Shown here: positions 24,781-33,857 of the stretch, piece after piece
Layout: every line of letters begins with the position of its first letter
How positions within the stretch are numbered: position 1 is the stretch's first letter
Assembly: GCF_001281315.1 (NCBI RefSeq)
Contig: NZ_CP012479.1
Coordinates: 2,294,001-2,358,000, forward strand
DNA length: 64,000 nucleotides
Direction: 5' to 3'
DNA from: Arthrobacter sp. ERGS1:01
GTDB lineage: Bacteria; Actinomycetota; Actinomycetes; Actinomycetales; Micrococcaceae
Program-made: the position numbers and the translations under genes
The notes under the pieces: generated by a model
Seen by the model: the letters and a program-made list of their open reading frames with translations, nothing else
Database searches by the model: none
Told to the model about the DNA's origin: nothing

Positions 24781-26217
24781 TTAGTGGGTGTCTACCGCTT
24801 CGATCTCGGTCTTGTCGCCGCTCCACTGCGTGTGGAACGTGCCCTCGATGTCGACACGGTTGTACGTGTGGGCGCCGAAGAGGTCGCGCAGGCCCTGGGT
24901 CAGGGCGGCGGGCAGGCGCTTGCGGCGCAGGCCGTCGTAGTACGCGAGCGAGGAGGAGAACACCGGTACCGGGATGCCCAGCTGGACGGCGGTGGCCACC
25001 ACGCGGCGCCAGGCCGGCAGGACCTCGGCAATTTCCGCGGCGAACGCCGGGGCGAACAGCAGGTTGGCGGGCTTGTTGGCGGCGGCGTAGGCCTTGGTGA
25101 TGTCCTTGAGCAGCTCGGCGCGGATGATGCAGCCGCCGCGCCACAGGGACGCGATCTCGTCGAGCTTCAGGTCCCAGTTGTATTCCTTGGCGGCGGACGT
25201 GAGCATGTCGATGCCCTGCGCGTAGCTGATGAGCTTGGACGCGTAGAGTGCCTGGCGGACGTCCTCGACGAAGTCGGCGCCCAGGTCAACGGAGACCTCG
25301 TGGCCGGCCAGGACGTCCTGGGCGATGGCACGCTGGTCGCGCTGGCTGGAGAGGCCGCGGGCAAACACGGACTCGGCGATGGCGGAGATGGGCGAGCCCA
25401 GGTCCAGGCCGGACTGGACCGTCCAGCGGCCCGTGCCCTTCTGGCCGGCGGAGTCGACGATCACGTCAACCAGCGGCTTGCCGGTCTTCGCGTCCACGTG
25501 GCCCAGGACCTCGGCGGTGATTTCGATCAGGAAGGAGGCCAGCTGGCCTTCGTTCCACTTGGCGAAGATCTCCGACTGTGCGGCCGGCTCGATGCCTGCG
25601 GCGCTGCGGAGCAGGTCGAAGGCCTCGCCGATGACCTGCATGTCCGCGTATTCGATGCCGTTGTGGACCATCTTGACGAAGTGGCCGGCGCCGTCGGTGC
25701 CGATCCAGGCGCAGCAGGGCTGGCCGTCGACCTTGGCGGAGATCTTCTCCAGCAGCGGGCCCAGGGCGTCATAGGACTCCTTGGAACCGCCGGGCATGAT
25801 GGACGGGCCGAGCAGCGCGCCCTCTTCGCCGCCGGAAACGCCGACGCCCACGAAGTGGAGGTCCTTCTTGGCCAGGTCCGCTTCGCGGCGGCGGGTGTCC
25901 TGGAAGTTCGAGTTGCCGCCGTCGATGATGATGTCGCCCGGTTCCATGAGCGGCACCAGCTGATCGATCACGGAGTCAACCGGGCCGCCGGCCTTGACCA
26001 TGATGAGGACGCGGCGCGGCTTCTCCAGCGACTCGACAAGCTCAGCCAGGGTCTCGGTGCGCACGAAGCTGCCTTCGTCGCCGTGTGCGGCAAGCAGGGC
26101 ATCGGTCTTTTCGACGGAACGGTTGTGCAGGGCTACCGTGTATCCGTTGCGGGCAAGGTTGCGGGCCAGGTTTGCGCCCATCACGGCCAGTCCTGTGACG
26201 CCGATTTGTGCAGACAT
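24781..26217 (-). CDS. gnd: 6-phosphogluconate dehydrogenase (decarboxylating)
   Basis: Oxidises 6-phosphogluconate to ribulose-5-phosphate and CO2 in the pentose phosphate pathway. 478 residues, the long form. Motifs: QIGVTGLAVMGANLARN nucleotide-binding site, NRS after the second strand, GGNSNFQDT, GVGVSGGEEGALLGPSIMPGG active site and KMVHNGIEYADMQ with the catalytic Lys and His-Asn; the C-terminal part has SAGQKGTGRWT and RDLFGAHTYNR. The MSAQIGV start (26217) has GGAGGA 4 nt upstream. It is the last gene of a minus-strand group with idnD and idnO, which suits gluconate catabolism. Confidence 0.96.
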   Translation of the reverse strand: MSAQIGVTGLAVMGANLARNLARNGYTVALHNRSVEKTDALLAAHGDEGSFVRTETLAELVESLEKPRRVLIMVKAGGPVDSVIDQLVPLMEPGDIIIDGGNSNFQDTRRREADLAKKDLHFVGVGVSGGEEGALLGPSIMPGGSKESYDALGPLLEKISAKVDGQPCCAWIGTDGAGHFVKMVHNGIEYADMQVIGEAFDLLRSAAGIEPAAQSEIFAKWNEGQLASFLIEITAEVLGHVDAKTGKPLVDVIVDSAGQKGTGRWTVQSGLDLGSPISAIAESVFARGLSSQRDQRAIAQDVLAGHEVSVDLGADFVEDVRQALYASKLISYAQGIDMLTSAAKEYNWDLKLDEIASLWRGGCIIRAELLKDITKAYAAANKPANLLFAPAFAAEIAEVLPAWRRVVATAVQLGIPVPVFSSSLAYYDGLRRKRLPAALTQGLRDLFGAHTYNRVDIEGTFHTQWSGDKTEIEAVDTH

Positions 26218-26361
26218 TCTTCCTCCAATGATGACAAGCGGTTTCGACCAGCTTATCGGTGACCGTGCAGCTTCCCCATGCGATTTCATGATGGGTCGGT
26301 GAATATTGCACCGCTGGAACATTTGTTCAAGTTATAGTCAACTTCGCCCGGGGGCGTGGTT

Positions 26362-27412
26362 TCAGGCCCCGAAATTGAGCAGGACCTTGCCCGAAACCGC
26401 CGAATTCCTGGCTGTTTCGAAGGCGTCCAGCCCGTCCTTGAGGGCAAATTCGTGGGTGATCACGGGATCGGCCTTCAGTGAGCCGTCGGCCAGCGCGGCA
26501 ATGACCTCATCGATTTCGTCGTTGAAGCGGAAGGATCCCAGCAGTTCCAATTCCCGGGTGATGGCCAGGGAGATGGCCACGGGTTGGGGCCCGGACGGCA
26601 GCAGCCCCACCATAACCACCCGCCCCCGCGCACGGCCCCGTTGATGGCCGAGGCCAGGCCGAAGTGGTTTCCGGAGGACTCAATGACGACGTCGGCCTCC
26701 ACGGCCGCGATGGCGTCAGCGTCGCTCGCCTTCAGGACGCGGTCCGCCCCCACGGCCATGGCGATTTCCAGGGGTTTGTCATACATGTCGACGGCGGTGA
26801 TGTGGGCCGCGCCGGCCCGCTTGAGCACGGCCACGGCCAGGGTGCCGATGGGTCCGCAGCCGACGACGAGCACCGACTTTCCGCGCACGTCGCCGGCCCG
26901 GGAGACGGCATGCCAGGCCACGCTGGCCGGCTCCACCAGGGCGGCCCGGCGCAGCGGCAGGGTGGGCGGCAACTCCCGGAGCATGCGGGTGGGCAGGTTG
27001 GCGTAGCGCAGGAAGGCACCGTCGGTGTGGGGGTGGCGTGCGGCACTGCCCAGGTAGGTGCACCCCGGGGACAGGTTGGGACGGTCGGCCGGGTATTTGG
27101 CCGCGCCGGGGCCGGGGTCGCCGGGTGGACGGCCACGGGCGTTCCGGCGGCCGGGCCGGTGCCGTCGGAGGCGGCGCGGGCCACCACGCCCACCACCTCG
27201 TGGCCCAGCACCATGGGATCCTTCAGGATGGACTCTCCGGCGGCACCGTGCAGCCAGTAGTGGAGGTCCGAGCCGCAGATGCCGCCGTAGGCGATCTCGA
27301 CGACGGCCTCATGGGCGGCGGGGGCGGTCAACGGAACCTCGTCGATGCGGAGGTCCTCCTTGCCGTGGGCCACGACGGCGGGGGCGCTGGCGGGGAGCTC
27401 AAAGGTCACCAT
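26362..27412 (-). pseudogene. idnD: Zinc-type alcohol dehydrogenase, L-idonate 5-dehydrogenase-like, two frameshifts
   Basis: Three pieces in different frames reconstruct a medium-chain dehydrogenase of about 350 residues: an N-terminal catalytic part (GGICGSDLHYW, LGHEVVGVV), a Rossmann part (VLVVGCGPIGTLAVAVLKRAGA) and a C-terminal end (VMVGLLPSGPQPVAIS). The first shift lies near 27108-27125 in a CCCC/GGGG-rich stretch, the second at a G5 run near 26620; each is restored by adding one base. After correction the structural-zinc cysteines are mostly absent. The start codon lies 1 bp after the idnO stop, so it would be translated with idnO. It may be a real pseudogene or a sequencing artefact. 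The L-idonate assignment rests on similarity and the idnO partner. Confidence 0.7.
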
Positions 27413-27413
27413 C

Positions 27414-28184
27414 TCAGACCACCACCGTCATGCCGCCATCGATGAAGATGGTCTGGCCGTTGACGAAGTTTGAGCCGTCCGAGGCCAGCCAGACCGCCGG
27501 ACCCACCAGGTCGGCGACGGTCCCCCATCGGCGTGCCGGGGTGCGGCCCAGGATCCAGGAGTTGAACTTCTCGTCGTCGACCAGGTTCTGCGTCATTTCG
27601 GTGTGGATGTAGCCGGGGGCGATCCCGTTGATCTGCAGGCCGCCGGCGGCCCATTCGGCCGTCATGGCCCGGGTGAGGTTGCGCAAGCCGCCCTTGGCCG
27701 CCGTGTAGGCGGCGATGGTGGGCCGGGCCAGGTCCGTCTGGACGGAGCAGATGTTGATGATCTTGCCGCGGCCGCGCTCCAGCATGCCGCGGGCCGCCTC
27801 CCGGCCCACGAGGAATGCGCTGGTCAGGTCCGTGTTGATGACCCGGTTCCAGTCCTTGACGTCGAGGTCCAGCAGCGGGACGCGGTGCTGGATGCCGGCG
27901 TTGTTGACCAGGATGTCCAGCGGGCCGACGTTGGCCTCGATCCAGGCAATCGCGTCGGCGGCGGCCGTGTCGCTCGTGACGTCGAAGGCATGGGAGCGGA
28001 TCTGTCCCGGGGAAAAATCGGCGGCCATGGCCTGTTCTGCGGCCGCGAGCCGTTCGGTGTTGACGCCGTTGAGCACCACGGTGGCACCGGCCTCGGCCAA
28101 CCCGCGGGCCAGCGAATTGCCGATCCCCCGGCTGGATCCCGTCACCAGGGCAACGCGCCCGGTCAGGTCAAAGAGTCCACTCAT
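27414..28184 (-). CDS. idnO: SDR dehydrogenase, gluconate 5-dehydrogenase-like
   Basis: 256 residues of the classical SDR family. Cofactor motif TGSSRGIGNSLA (16-27), NNAG motif in ILVNNAGIQHR, catalytic Ser in NICSVQT and YTAAKGG with the YxxxK pair, and the C-terminal IDGGMTVVV. GIQHR and the overall pattern match IdnO-like gluconate 5-dehydrogenases, which reduce 5-ketogluconate to gluconate. Downstream lie idnD-like and gnd genes, so idonate/gluconate to 6-phosphogluconate metabolism is inferred; no gluconate kinase is in the window. ATG at 28184. Confidence 0.85.
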   Translation of the reverse strand: MSGLFDLTGRVALVTGSSRGIGNSLARGLAEAGATVVLNGVNTERLAAAEQAMAADFSPGQIRSHAFDVTSDTAAADAIAWIEANVGPLDILVNNAGIQHRVPLLDLDVKDWNRVINTDLTSAFLVGREAARGMLERGRGKIINICSVQTDLARPTIAAYTAAKGGLRNLTRAMTAEWAAGGLQINGIAPGYIHTEMTQNLVDDEKFNSWILGRTPARRWGTVADLVGPAVWLASDGSNFVNGQTIFIDGGMTVVV

Positions 28185-28239
28185 TACTTGTCCTTAGCTG
28201 TTTTGGTCGAAAACTTTACTGGCGGAAAACGTGCGGGTT

Positions 28240-29133
28240 CTAGTGGCCGCCGAGCCGGGCAATGGTCTCCCTGACGACGGTCAAATCCATGTCCCCGAGC
28301 CCCTGCTCCTTCAACGTCCCGTAGAGCGCGTGCCCCGCCGTGGCCATGGGCACCGCGGAACCGGCGACGGCGGCGCTTTCGAGTACGAAGCCGAGGTCCT
28401 TGTGCATGAACTTGGCCGGGCCGGTGGGCGTGTAGTCCTTGGCGATGATCCGCGGCCCGGCGAGCGTAAGCACCTGGCTGCCGGCGAGTCCGCCGGCCAG
28501 CACCTCGAACAGGGCCGCGACGTCCATGCCGGAGCGTTCGGCGAGCTCGGCGGCCTCGGCGAGGGCCGCCGTCGTCGTTCCCACCAAGAGCTGGTTGCAG
28601 GCCTTGGCGAGGGAGCCCGCGCCAAGCCCGCCCAGCAGGCGCACGGTGGTGCCCATGGCGTCGAGGACGGGCCGGATGCGGTCAAAGTCGCCCTGGTCGC
28701 CGCCGGCCATGATGGCGAGCGTGCCGTTTTGGGCGCCCACGGTGCCGCCGCTGACGGGCGCGTCAACCACGGCCGCGTTGCCGCCGCTGGCCCGGACCAC
28801 GGCGTCCCCGAAGCCGCGCACGCCCTGCGGCGACACGCTGCTCATGACGACGACGACGGTGCCGGGCGCAGGCGGAACGGCCCGCCAGGCGTCGAGCAGC
28901 GGCGCCGCGGCGTCTTCGATGAAGCCGAGATCCGGGAGCATGAAGATGATGACGCCGGCGTCGCGCAATTCTGCCACGGTCGCGGCGGTGCGGGATCCGC
29001 GGGCCGCCAGTGCCTCAAGGGCGGCCGGGGACCTGTTCCAGGCCGTCACGGGCCAGCCCGCGTCGAGCAAATTCGCCGCCATGGGGGCACCCATGTAGCC
29101 GAGGCCGACAAATCCGATGGTGGGTTGCGTCAT
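28240..29133 (-). CDS. 3-hydroxyisobutyrate dehydrogenase-family NAD(P)-dependent oxidoreductase
   Basis: 297 residues of the beta-hydroxyacid dehydrogenase family, which includes tartronate semialdehyde reductase and 3-hydroxyisobutyrate dehydrogenase. The Rossmann motif is IGFVGLGYMGAPMAANL, the substrate-binding motif is DAPVSGGTVGAQNGTLAIMAGG, the catalytic lysine is in GAGSLAKACNQLLVG and the C-terminal KDLGFVLE is conserved. The MTQPTIGF start (29133) is preferred over an in-frame start 24 codons upstream. It heads the minus-strand idn-type operon and is divergent from a D-2-hydroxyacid dehydrogenase. Exact substrate unknown. Confidence 0.85.
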   Translation of the reverse strand: MTQPTIGFVGLGYMGAPMAANLLDAGWPVTAWNRSPAALEALAARGSRTAATVAELRDAGVIIFMLPDLGFIEDAAAPLLDAWRAVPPAPGTVVVVMSSVSPQGVRGFGDAVVRASGGNAAVVDAPVSGGTVGAQNGTLAIMAGGDQGDFDRIRPVLDAMGTTVRLLGGLGAGSLAKACNQLLVGTTTAALAEAAELAERSGMDVAALFEVLAGGLAGSQVLTLAGPRIIAKDYTPTGPAKFMHKDLGFVLESAAVAGSAVPMATAGHALYGTLKEQGLGDMDLTVVRETIARLGGH

Positions 29134-29213
29134 TTGAACAACAGTCCTCACTACTTTGTGGTTGACCGACGTCATTTCGTCACATCTGTTCAGCATTCTA
29201 TCCACAATTCAGT

Positions 29214-30278
29214 ATGATGAACACCATGACACCTCAGAATCTCACCGTCGCGATTGCCGTTCCGCTTGAAGCCGAGCATGTCGAGAGCATCCGGGCCGCG
29301 CACCCGTCCGTCACCGTCCTGTATGAGCCGGAGCTGCTTCCGCCGGAGCGTTTCCCGGCCGACCACTCCGGCGATCCCGCCTTCCGCCGGACCCCCGCGC
29401 AGGAGGAACGGTACTGGGAAATGCTGCACAGCGCGGATGTCCTGTACGGCTTACCCAACGAGAGCCCGGCCGGTCTGGCCAAGATTGCCGGCAGTGAAAA
29501 GCTGCAGTGGATCCAGGCCATGGCCGCCGGAGCCGGCGGAGCCGTCAAGGCCGCCAAGCTGGAGCCCGAAGCCCTGGAGCGGATCACGGTCACCACGGCG
29601 GCCGGCGTGCACTCGCTGCCTTTGGCCGAGTTTGCCGTCATGGGCATCCTGAACGGCTTCAAGCGCACGGCCGAGATGGCCCGGGACCAGGCCGCCAAGA
29701 ACTGGCCGGAACTGCGCACGCCCACCCGCCTAGTCAATGGGTCCACCCTGGTGGTCACGGGCCTGGGCGAGATCGGCCTCGAGACTGCCCGGCTGGCCCG
29801 CGCCCTGGGCATGAAGGTCAGCGGCACCAAGCGGAACCTCGAGGCCATCGACGGCATCGACACCGTGACGGACACGGCCGGGCTGCCCGCGCTTGTGGCC
29901 ACGGCCGACGCCGTCGTCAACACCCTGCCGGGCACCCCGTACACAGAGAAAATGCTCAACGCCGAGGTCTTCGCCGCCATGAAGCCCGGCACCGTGTTCG
30001 TGAACGTGGGCCGCGGCACCGTGGTGGACGAGGACGCACTGCTGGCGGCCCTGGAGAACGGCCAGGTGTCCTACGCCTGCCTCGACGTCTTCGCCGTGGA
30101 GCCGCTGCCGGAGACCAGCCCGCTGTGGAACCACCCGCGCGTCATGGTCTCACCGCACACCTCCGCCCTGAGCGACGCCGAAAACCGCCTCATCGCCGAG
30201 CGGTTCATCGACAACCTCGCCAGCTTCCAGGCCGGGGAACCACTGCTGCACGTGGTGGACCCCGTGCACTTCTACTAG
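29214..30278 (+). CDS. D-2-hydroxyacid dehydrogenase
   Basis: 354 residues, NAD-dependent D-isomer-specific 2-hydroxyacid dehydrogenase family. Motifs: NAD-binding TGLGEIGLETARLARALGMKV, catalytic Arg in VNVGRGTVVDEDAL, the Glu in DVFAVEPLPE and the His in VMVSPHTSAL. It resembles hydroxypyruvate/glyoxylate reductase-like proteins rather than lactate dehydrogenase, but the substrate is open. The first of several possible starts (29214; others at 29217 and 29226) is given. Divergent from the idn-like operon with an 80-bp shared promoter region, suggesting common control. Confidence 0.86.
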   Translation: MMNTMTPQNLTVAIAVPLEAEHVESIRAAHPSVTVLYEPELLPPERFPADHSGDPAFRRTPAQEERYWEMLHSADVLYGLPNESPAGLAKIAGSEKLQWIQAMAAGAGGAVKAAKLEPEALERITVTTAAGVHSLPLAEFAVMGILNGFKRTAEMARDQAAKNWPELRTPTRLVNGSTLVVTGLGEIGLETARLARALGMKVSGTKRNLEAIDGIDTVTDTAGLPALVATADAVVNTLPGTPYTEKMLNAEVFAAMKPGTVFVNVGRGTVVDEDALLAALENGQVSYACLDVFAVEPLPETSPLWNHPRVMVSPHTSALSDAENRLIAERFIDNLASFQAGEPLLHVVDPVHFY

Positions 30279-30300
30279 GCCCTGCGCGCCCGCTTTTCCT

Positions 30301-30331
30301 GAGGGAGTTCCCGCTTTGCGGGGGCTCCCTC
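30301..30331. terminator. Convergent terminator hairpin
   Basis: GAGGGAGTTCCCGC pairs with GCGGGGGCTCCCTC around TTT (two G-T wobbles), between the convergent dehydrogenase and methyltransferase genes. Confidence 0.65.
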
Positions 30332-30358
30332 GGTGCGTTGTTCCCGGCAGCCCGTTCC

Positions 30359-31222
30359 TCAGTCGGCGGGCCCCACGGACGCCGCCACCAGGTAGGTGCG
30401 CAGCGTGGCCGGCATGTCGGGAGTCCGGGTTTCGGCGCCGTGTGGAAAGCGCCCGTAGTCGGCCCGCGGCTGCCCGGGTTGGACGACGTCGACGCCGGAC
30501 CAGCCTGCCGAGCGGAACAACGCCCCCGGGTCGTCGGTGCAAAACGGCAGTTCGCGACCATTTTTGTCGCGCGCCAGGACCAGGGGCGCCAGGGCCGGCG
30601 TCTCCAGCAGCCCGGTGCCGAAGGTGTCGGCCAGGAAGACCGAGCCCGGCGCGGACATCTCGGCGGTATCCGCCAGGAGGCTGTCCACGGCGGCGGCGCT
30701 GAGGTAGAACAGCAGACCCTCGGCGATCCAGATAGTGGGTAGCCGCGGGTCAAATCCCGCCGCATGCAGGAGCGGCATCCAGGGCTGCGCCAGATCGGCC
30801 ACAATGCACGTCCGGGCGCAGGCGGCGTGAGCGCGGTCAAGGACGTGGTTTTTCGCCTCCAGCACGCCGGCCTGGTCGAGTTCGTAGACCGCGCATGAGG
30901 CGGGCAAGGGCAGACGGAATGCCCGGGTGTCCATTCCGGCCCCGAGCAGCACCAGCTGGGTGCCGGGCCGGCAGGCCTGACGGATCCGGTCGTCAAAGTA
31001 GCGGGTCCGCACGGGCAGGAACGGATTCTCCGGGGCCGCGGCGAACATGGCCCGGCCCCTTTCCCCCGCCAGCGATTCCGCCCACGGGTCGCTAAAAAGG
31101 CTGTCCTGGCGGGCGGTTTCGGCGGCCCGGGCCGCCGCGATCCACAATGACGTCGCAGCTACCCTGTCCTGCTCAACCTTTCGCGCAGCTGCGCCGTCCG
31201 GTCCAACACCTTCGCCGTCCAT
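30359..31222 (-). CDS. SAM-dependent methyltransferase, TIGR00027/leucine carboxyl methyltransferase type
   Basis: 287 residues. The SAM-binding motif VLLGAGMDTRAFRLPLP with the DxR form and the acidic YELDQ after it are typical of the LCM/PPM-type methyltransferase family (often annotated TIGR00027) abundant in actinobacteria; WIAEGLLFYLS further supports it. The substrate is unknown; polyketide or small-molecule O-methylation has been suggested for relatives. ATG at 31222, single gene between two terminator hairpins. Confidence 0.85.
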   Translation of the reverse strand: MDGEGVGPDGAAARKVEQDRVAATSLWIAAARAAETARQDSLFSDPWAESLAGERGRAMFAAAPENPFLPVRTRYFDDRIRQACRPGTQLVLLGAGMDTRAFRLPLPASCAVYELDQAGVLEAKNHVLDRAHAACARTCIVADLAQPWMPLLHAAGFDPRLPTIWIAEGLLFYLSAAAVDSLLADTAEMSAPGSVFLADTFGTGLLETPALAPLVLARDKNGRELPFCTDDPGALFRSAGWSGVDVVQPGQPRADYGRFPHGAETRTPDMPATLRTYLVAASVGPAD

Positions 31223-31267
31223 GGTTCGATCATAGCGGCGGGGTCCGCAGCCCTGGCCCTTAACGCC

Positions 31268-31297
31268 GGAAGGCGCCTGCCGGAGCAGGCGCCTTCC
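31268..31297. terminator. Hairpin after the MHS transporter gene
   Basis: Perfect 13-bp stem GGAAGGCGCCTGC around CGGA, just after the stop of the minus-strand transporter gene. No long T run. Confidence 0.65.
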
Positions 31298-31314
31298 ATT
31301 GGTACTGCTACGCG

Positions 31315-32670
31315 TTACGCGTCCCGGGTCTGGACCAGGTCACGGCCTACGGTTTCCGGGGTGAAGAACGTGGTGACGAAGGAGATACCCGCCAGGACCA
31401 GGGAGTACACGGCCAGGACCACCCAGGAGTGACCGGTCGCGGCCAGCAGGACGCCGCCAACCAGTGGCGCGATGCCGCCGGCAAACACGGCGGAGATCTC
31501 CCGGCTCATGGCCACGCCGGTGAAGCGGTGGGTGGAACCGAAGAGCTCGGGCAGCAGGGCGCACTGCGGGCCAAGCATTGACTGCACGCCGAGGGCGATG
31601 CCGACGCTCATGACCACCCACACCAGGGTGACGTTGCCGAGGGAGATCAGGTAGAACGCCGGGATGGCGAAGACAGCCTGGAAAAGGGCTCCGTAGCGGT
31701 ACACCTTGACCCGGCCCACCCGGTCGGAGAGGGCGCCGAAGACGACCACCATGACGGCGGAGAAGCCGGCGGCGATCAGCAGGCCGGTGGGGCCGATGAA
31801 CTTGTCGCCATCGAAGACGCCTCCCTTGCCGGCCATGAATGCCACCAACAGGGTGGAGTAGATGCTGGAGTTGCCGTTCTCGCCCATGCGCAGGCCGATG
31901 CCGATCAGCACGTTCTTCTTGGACGTCCGCCACAGCACGCCGATGGGGTTCTTGTTGACGTTCTTGTGCTTCTCCAGCTCCTGGAAGACGGGAGTCTCCT
32001 TGAGTCGCAGGCGGATGAAGACGGCGACACCAATCAGGATAATGCTGGCAAGGAAGGGTACCCGCCACAGCCAGCCTTCAAGGACGGCCGGGTTGGCCAT
32101 GCCGAGCAGGGCGAAGGTGCCGGCACCGAGCAGGGTGCCCACCTGGATGCCGACGAACGGCAGGGCGGCGAAGAAGCCGCGCCGCTTCCGCGGGGCCACC
32201 TCGGAAATGAGCGTGGTGGCGCCCGCCTGCTCGGCGCCGGCACCCAGGCCCTGGAGGATCCGCAGCAGCACCAGCAAGATGGCGCCGACCATCCCGGCCT
32301 GCTTGTAGGTGGGCAGCAGGCCGATCGCGAAGGATGCGGTGCCCATCAGGCCGATGGTCAGCAGCAGGACCTGCTTGCGGCCGAACCTGTCGCCGATATA
32401 GCCAAAGACCAGTCCGCCAAAGGGACGGGCGGCGAAACCCACTCCATAGGTGGCGAAGGAGGCGATCAGGGCGCCGGCATCGCCCAGCGGCGAAAAGAAG
32501 AGCGGCCCGAAGATCAGTGCCGTGGCCAGGCCGTAAATGTAGAAGTCGTAGTATTCGAGCGCCGAGCCAACAGAGCTGGCCAGCGTCGCCCGCCGCAGCT
32601 GGTCGGGGTCAACCGGAGTAGAGTCCGGGTCTGCCGCGGTGGTGGTCCGCGAAGGCTGATGAGTAGTCAC
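31315..32670 (-). CDS. MFS transporter, metabolite:H+ symporter (MHS) family
   Basis: 451 residues with 12 predicted helices, of the MHS family (ProP, KgtP, ShiA relatives) that takes up carboxylates, betaine or shikimate-like compounds with protons. Signatures: SALEYYDFYIYGLA in helix 1, RPFGGLVFGYIGDRFGRKQ, RILQGLGAGAEQAGA, and SDRVGRVKVY in the second half. GTG at 32670 has GGGAGA 5 nt upstream, so the upstream in-frame start is rejected. The adjacent IclR regulator on the same strand and the 11-bp inverted repeat upstream suggest substrate-controlled expression. Substrate unknown, perhaps an aromatic or dicarboxylic acid. Confidence 0.88.
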   Translation of the reverse strand: MTTHQPSRTTTAADPDSTPVDPDQLRRATLASSVGSALEYYDFYIYGLATALIFGPLFFSPLGDAGALIASFATYGVGFAARPFGGLVFGYIGDRFGRKQVLLLTIGLMGTASFAIGLLPTYKQAGMVGAILLVLLRILQGLGAGAEQAGATTLISEVAPRKRRGFFAALPFVGIQVGTLLGAGTFALLGMANPAVLEGWLWRVPFLASIILIGVAVFIRLRLKETPVFQELEKHKNVNKNPIGVLWRTSKKNVLIGIGLRMGENGNSSIYSTLLVAFMAGKGGVFDGDKFIGPTGLLIAAGFSAVMVVVFGALSDRVGRVKVYRYGALFQAVFAIPAFYLISLGNVTLVWVVMSVGIALGVQSMLGPQCALLPELFGSTHRFTGVAMSREISAVFAGGIAPLVGGVLLAATGHSWVVLAVYSLVLAGISFVTTFFTPETVGRDLVQTRDA

Positions 32671-32737
32671 TTGTTCTCCCTTGAAACGGCGCAGGCCTCC
32701 ATTGGCCTGGCGGTGACAACGACACCTGAGATGTCGA

Positions 32738-32768
32738 TCACTATGTTGAACAGCGTACAACATAGTGA
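32738..32768. promoter_or_regulatory. Candidate IclR operator
   Basis: Perfect 11-bp inverted repeat TCACTATGTTG (32738-32748) and CAACATAGTGA (32758-32768) with a 9-bp spacer, in the 132-bp gap between the IclR gene and the transporter gene it precedes. A related TTCA-N6-TGAA palindrome lies near 33680 upstream of the IclR gene. Confidence 0.75.
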
Positions 32769-32802
32769 ACGGCATGCCAAGGCGCCCGCCGTAACTTTTC
32801 CC

Positions 32803-33606
32803 CTAACCCATGGGATTGCCCAGGGTTCGGGCCAGCTCCTTCAACTCCGCCACCATGGAATCGCGCAATTCCGGCGTAAAAGTTGCCTTCAACGCCGTGA
32901 CGGATACGCCAAGGCTCGGACCGTGGGCGCCCCTCGTGGGCACGGCAACGCCAAGGCACACCACACCCAGGGTGGACTCCTCATCCTCCTGGGCGTAGCC
33001 GAGTTCTCGGATCACGGCGATTTCCCGCTTGAGTTCGGCGCCCGTCGTCAGCGACTTCGGCGTCATGACCGGAAGGGGTGAATCGTCCGGGAACAGTTCC
33101 TCAAGGTCATGGTCGTGGAGCCGGGCAATCAGCGCCTTGCCCACCCCGCACAGGGATACGGCCATCTTGTCGCCAATATTGGAGGTCAGGCGCACGGCGG
33201 GGTGGCCCTCATAGCGGGCCAGGTAGATGACGTTCGTGCCGTCGAGCATCGCAATGCGAACGGTCTCCCCCTTGAGCGTCGGCGCCTGCTCGCAGAAGCG
33301 GTAGAACTCCCGGACCTCGTCACGGCGGCTCAGGTAGGCCGCGCCGAGTTCAACGAGTTTGATGCCCAGTGCATAGTCGGCGCCCACGCGGGTGATGAGT
33401 CCGGAGTCCTCAAGCGCCTGAAGGAGGTTTGAGGTGGAGGACTTGGGAATCCCCAGTTCGCGGGCCAGGTCGCTGAGCGTGAGCCGGCCGGCGTCGGACT
33501 GGGCAATGACATCAAGGACCGCCGCGGCACGGGTCACCGCCGGGGCGGGGGACGATGTTCCCAGGGTTTCAGCACCACGAAGGGCGCGGGCCTGCGTTTC
33601 AGTCAT
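32803..33606 (-). CDS. IclR family transcriptional regulator
   Basis: 267 residues. The N-terminal winged helix includes AAAVLDVIAQ...LTLSDLARELGIPKSSTSNLLQALEDSGLITRV (about 25-80). The IclR effector domain follows with TVRIAMLDGTNVIYLARYEGHPAVRL and SLCGVGKALIARL. ATG at 33606 (MTETQ) is supported by AGAGGA 5 nt upstream. It sits directly upstream of the MHS transporter with an inverted repeat in between, so local control of the transporter is inferred. Ligand unknown. Confidence 0.9.
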   Translation of the reverse strand: MTETQARALRGAETLGTSSPAPAVTRAAAVLDVIAQSDAGRLTLSDLARELGIPKSSTSNLLQALEDSGLITRVGADYALGIKLVELGAAYLSRRDEVREFYRFCEQAPTLKGETVRIAMLDGTNVIYLARYEGHPAVRLTSNIGDKMAVSLCGVGKALIARLHDHDLEELFPDDSPLPVMTPKSLTTGAELKREIAVIRELGYAQEDEESTLGVVCLGVAVPTRGAHGPSLGVSVTALKATFTPELRDSMVAELKELARTLGNPMG

Positions 33607-33736
33607 GTCATTCCTCTGCACTGGGGATCACGAGGCGCGATCCATGCAGCATCGCACCGCCACCACAATAAACACGGTTCATTGCAGTGAACACTAACCA
33701 TCATACTGTCCAAGGGAAGAGGTGGGACGTCCACTC

Positions 33737-33765
33737 TTGTGCGCGAGCGGCAATCCATGTATATT
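33737..33765 (+). promoter_or_regulatory. Promoter of small-RNA candidate unit 1
   Basis: TTGTGC at 33737-33742 and TATATT at 33760-33765, exactly 17 bp apart, with no open frame downstream. Transcription would start near 33772, four bases before the hairpin. Confidence 0.65.
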
Positions 33766-33771
33766 CGTGTG

Positions 33772-33848
33772 CAGACCTTCCACTGTGGCGTCCCCCAATA
33801 GCCACAGTGGAGGGTCCTCCACTTTAACGACACGTTTTCACAAAACGG
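33772..33848 (+). ncRNA. Candidate small RNA, unit 1 (C-rich loop hairpin)
   Basis: No gene fits here. A 14-bp stem (33776-33789 with 33801-33814, one wobble) closes an 11-nt loop GTCCCCCAATA. The right arm can alternatively form GTGGAG/CTCCAC with the next bases, so two structures compete. CACTTTAA follows, and a weak CGTTTT/AAAACG hairpin (33834-33848) may end the unit. C-rich loops can pair with G-rich ribosome binding sites. It resembles the actinobacterial 6C RNA (two hairpins with C-run loops), but here each loop has five Cs. The 3' end is a guess. Confidence 0.55.
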
Positions 33849-33857
33849 GTCAGCGGT

